Source of the DNA: Pedobacter sp.
GTDB taxonomy: Bacteria > Bacteroidota > Bacteroidia > Sphingobacteriales > Sphingobacteriaceae
DNA length: 6,061 nt
NCBI GenBank assembly: GCA_004295885.1
Contig: SEDG01000187.1
Span: 1 to 6,061 of the forward strand
Direction: 5' to 3'
Below, one piece after another: positions 5,548-6,061 of this stretch (position 1 is its first letter; the number at the start of each line of letters is the position of its first letter). The translations under genes were made by a program, and so were the position numbers. The notes beneath the pieces were generated by a model. That model did no database searches. It saw nothing but the letters and a program-made list of their open reading frames with translations, and was not told the DNA's origin.

Positions 5548-6061
5548 TGAAAACGATAAAAATATATTTCAAATATAGTTGCATCATCATCGCAATTTGG
5601 TCTGTTACATCGTGTAAAAAGTACCTTGATGTAACACCTGACAATATTGGCACGCTAGATTATGCCTTTAGAAATAGAAATGAAGCACAGAATTATCTTT
5701 ATTCGTGTTATGCCTATTTACAAAGAATGAATGATGTGGCTTCGAATCCGGGATTTACAACTTCTTCAGAATTAATCTATTCAAACTCCCTAGATAACTT
5801 CCAAGGATTTGATAGAACAGGTTTCAATTTATTAAGAGGCACTCAAACTGCTGCAAATCCTGGATTAAATACTTGGGATGGAAGCGAAGGCAGTTACAGT
5901 TTATGGCGATCGATAAGGATATGTAATACGATGCTCGAAAACATCGATCAGCCAATTGACTTGGGCGCTGCGGAAAAGAAACGTTGGATAGCAGAAACCA
6001 AATTCCTGAAGGCTTATTATCACTATGTGCTATTTAAAATGTATGGCCCGATCCCGTTAAT
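5547..6061 (+). CDS. SusD/RagB-family nutrient-binding surface lipoprotein (3' partial)
   Basis: The ATG shares its A with the SusC stop (TAATG), so the two genes overlap by one base and are probably translationally coupled. The frame stays open for 171 codons to the window end. The protein starts with a basic and hydrophobic lipoprotein signal, and the lipobox ends in Ser-Cys at 22-23, followed by KKYLDVTP, a usual SusD start. SusD hallmarks follow: a helical stretch NEAQNYLYSCYAYL, then SLWRSIRICNTMLENI, then AETKFLKAYYHYVLFKMYGPIPL at the window edge, matching the conserved 'W..Y..I..N..L', 'E..FLRA..Y..L' and 'YGPIPL' elements of the family's TPR-like core. SusD proteins are anchored on the cell surface, bind the glycan and close as a lid over the SusC barrel. 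Usual length is about 450-650 residues, so roughly two thirds lie beyond the window. Ligand unknown. Confidence 0.95.
   Translation, partial: MKTIKIYFKYSCIIIAIWSVTSCKKYLDVTPDNIGTLDYAFRNRNEAQNYLYSCYAYLQRMNDVASNPGFTTSSELIYSNSLDNFQGFDRTGFNLLRGTQTAANPGLNTWDGSEGSYSLWRSIRICNTMLENIDQPIDLGAAEKKRWIAETKFLKAYYHYVLFKMYGPIPL

Noticed and set aside
5530..5549. One-base TAATG overlap of SusC and SusD genes as an unusual feature
   Set aside because: Tight coupling is normal for co-translated SusC/SusD pairs; noted in annotation but not remarkable.
1..6061. Transposon ends, CRISPR repeats, tRNA or rRNA genes, defence or toxin systems
   Set aside because: None found by reading both strands: no transposase motifs, no regular spaced repeats, no tRNA-like cloverleaf and no defence-family motifs.

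Overview
The window looks like chromosomal DNA of a Bacteroidota bacterium, probably of the Sphingobacteriaceae/Pedobacter type. The reasons are a SusC/SusD-type outer-membrane glycan uptake pair, AT-rich leaders without Shine-Dalgarno sequences, candidate promoters of the Bacteroidota form (TTG - about 19 bp - TAnnTTTG), and a GntR-type regulator with a LacI-like sensor domain, which is common in that phylum. The genus is inference.

Layout, all genes on the + strand: (1) positions 1-543 are the 3' part of a regulator with a LacI-like ligand-binding domain; its DNA-binding part lies before the window. (2) Positions 554-1761 are a broken sodium/solute symporter (SSS family). The N-terminal and C-terminal parts are both recognisable, but about 140 codons are missing from the middle and the two halves are in different frames. 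(3) Positions 1762-2292 form a 531-bp AT-rich intergenic region without a convincing gene. It holds several short hairpins, a TAGGA tandem repeat, candidate promoters on both strands, an extended hairpin, a terminator-like hairpin and a 15-bp-spaced direct repeat next to a good -7 box. (4) Positions 2293-5547 encode an intact SusC/RagA-family TonB-dependent transporter. (5) From 5547 to the window end is the 5' part of a SusD-family surface lipoprotein, overlapping the SusC stop by one base.

How the parts work together: SusC (outer-membrane barrel) and SusD (lipoprotein lid) form one import unit for an oligosaccharide or other large nutrient and are almost certainly co-transcribed. The regulator and symporter were probably an older sugar-sensing and inner-membrane uptake unit. 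That symporter is now inactivated, so if the locus still works, inner-membrane uptake must use another transporter. SusC lacks the N-terminal STN signalling domain, so direct control by an anti-sigma/ECF pair is unlikely. The substrate cannot be named from this window.

I see no mobile element, CRISPR array, tRNA or rRNA, and no clearly new system. The parts most worth a second look are the symporter deletion and the structured, possibly bidirectionally transcribed region upstream of SusC.
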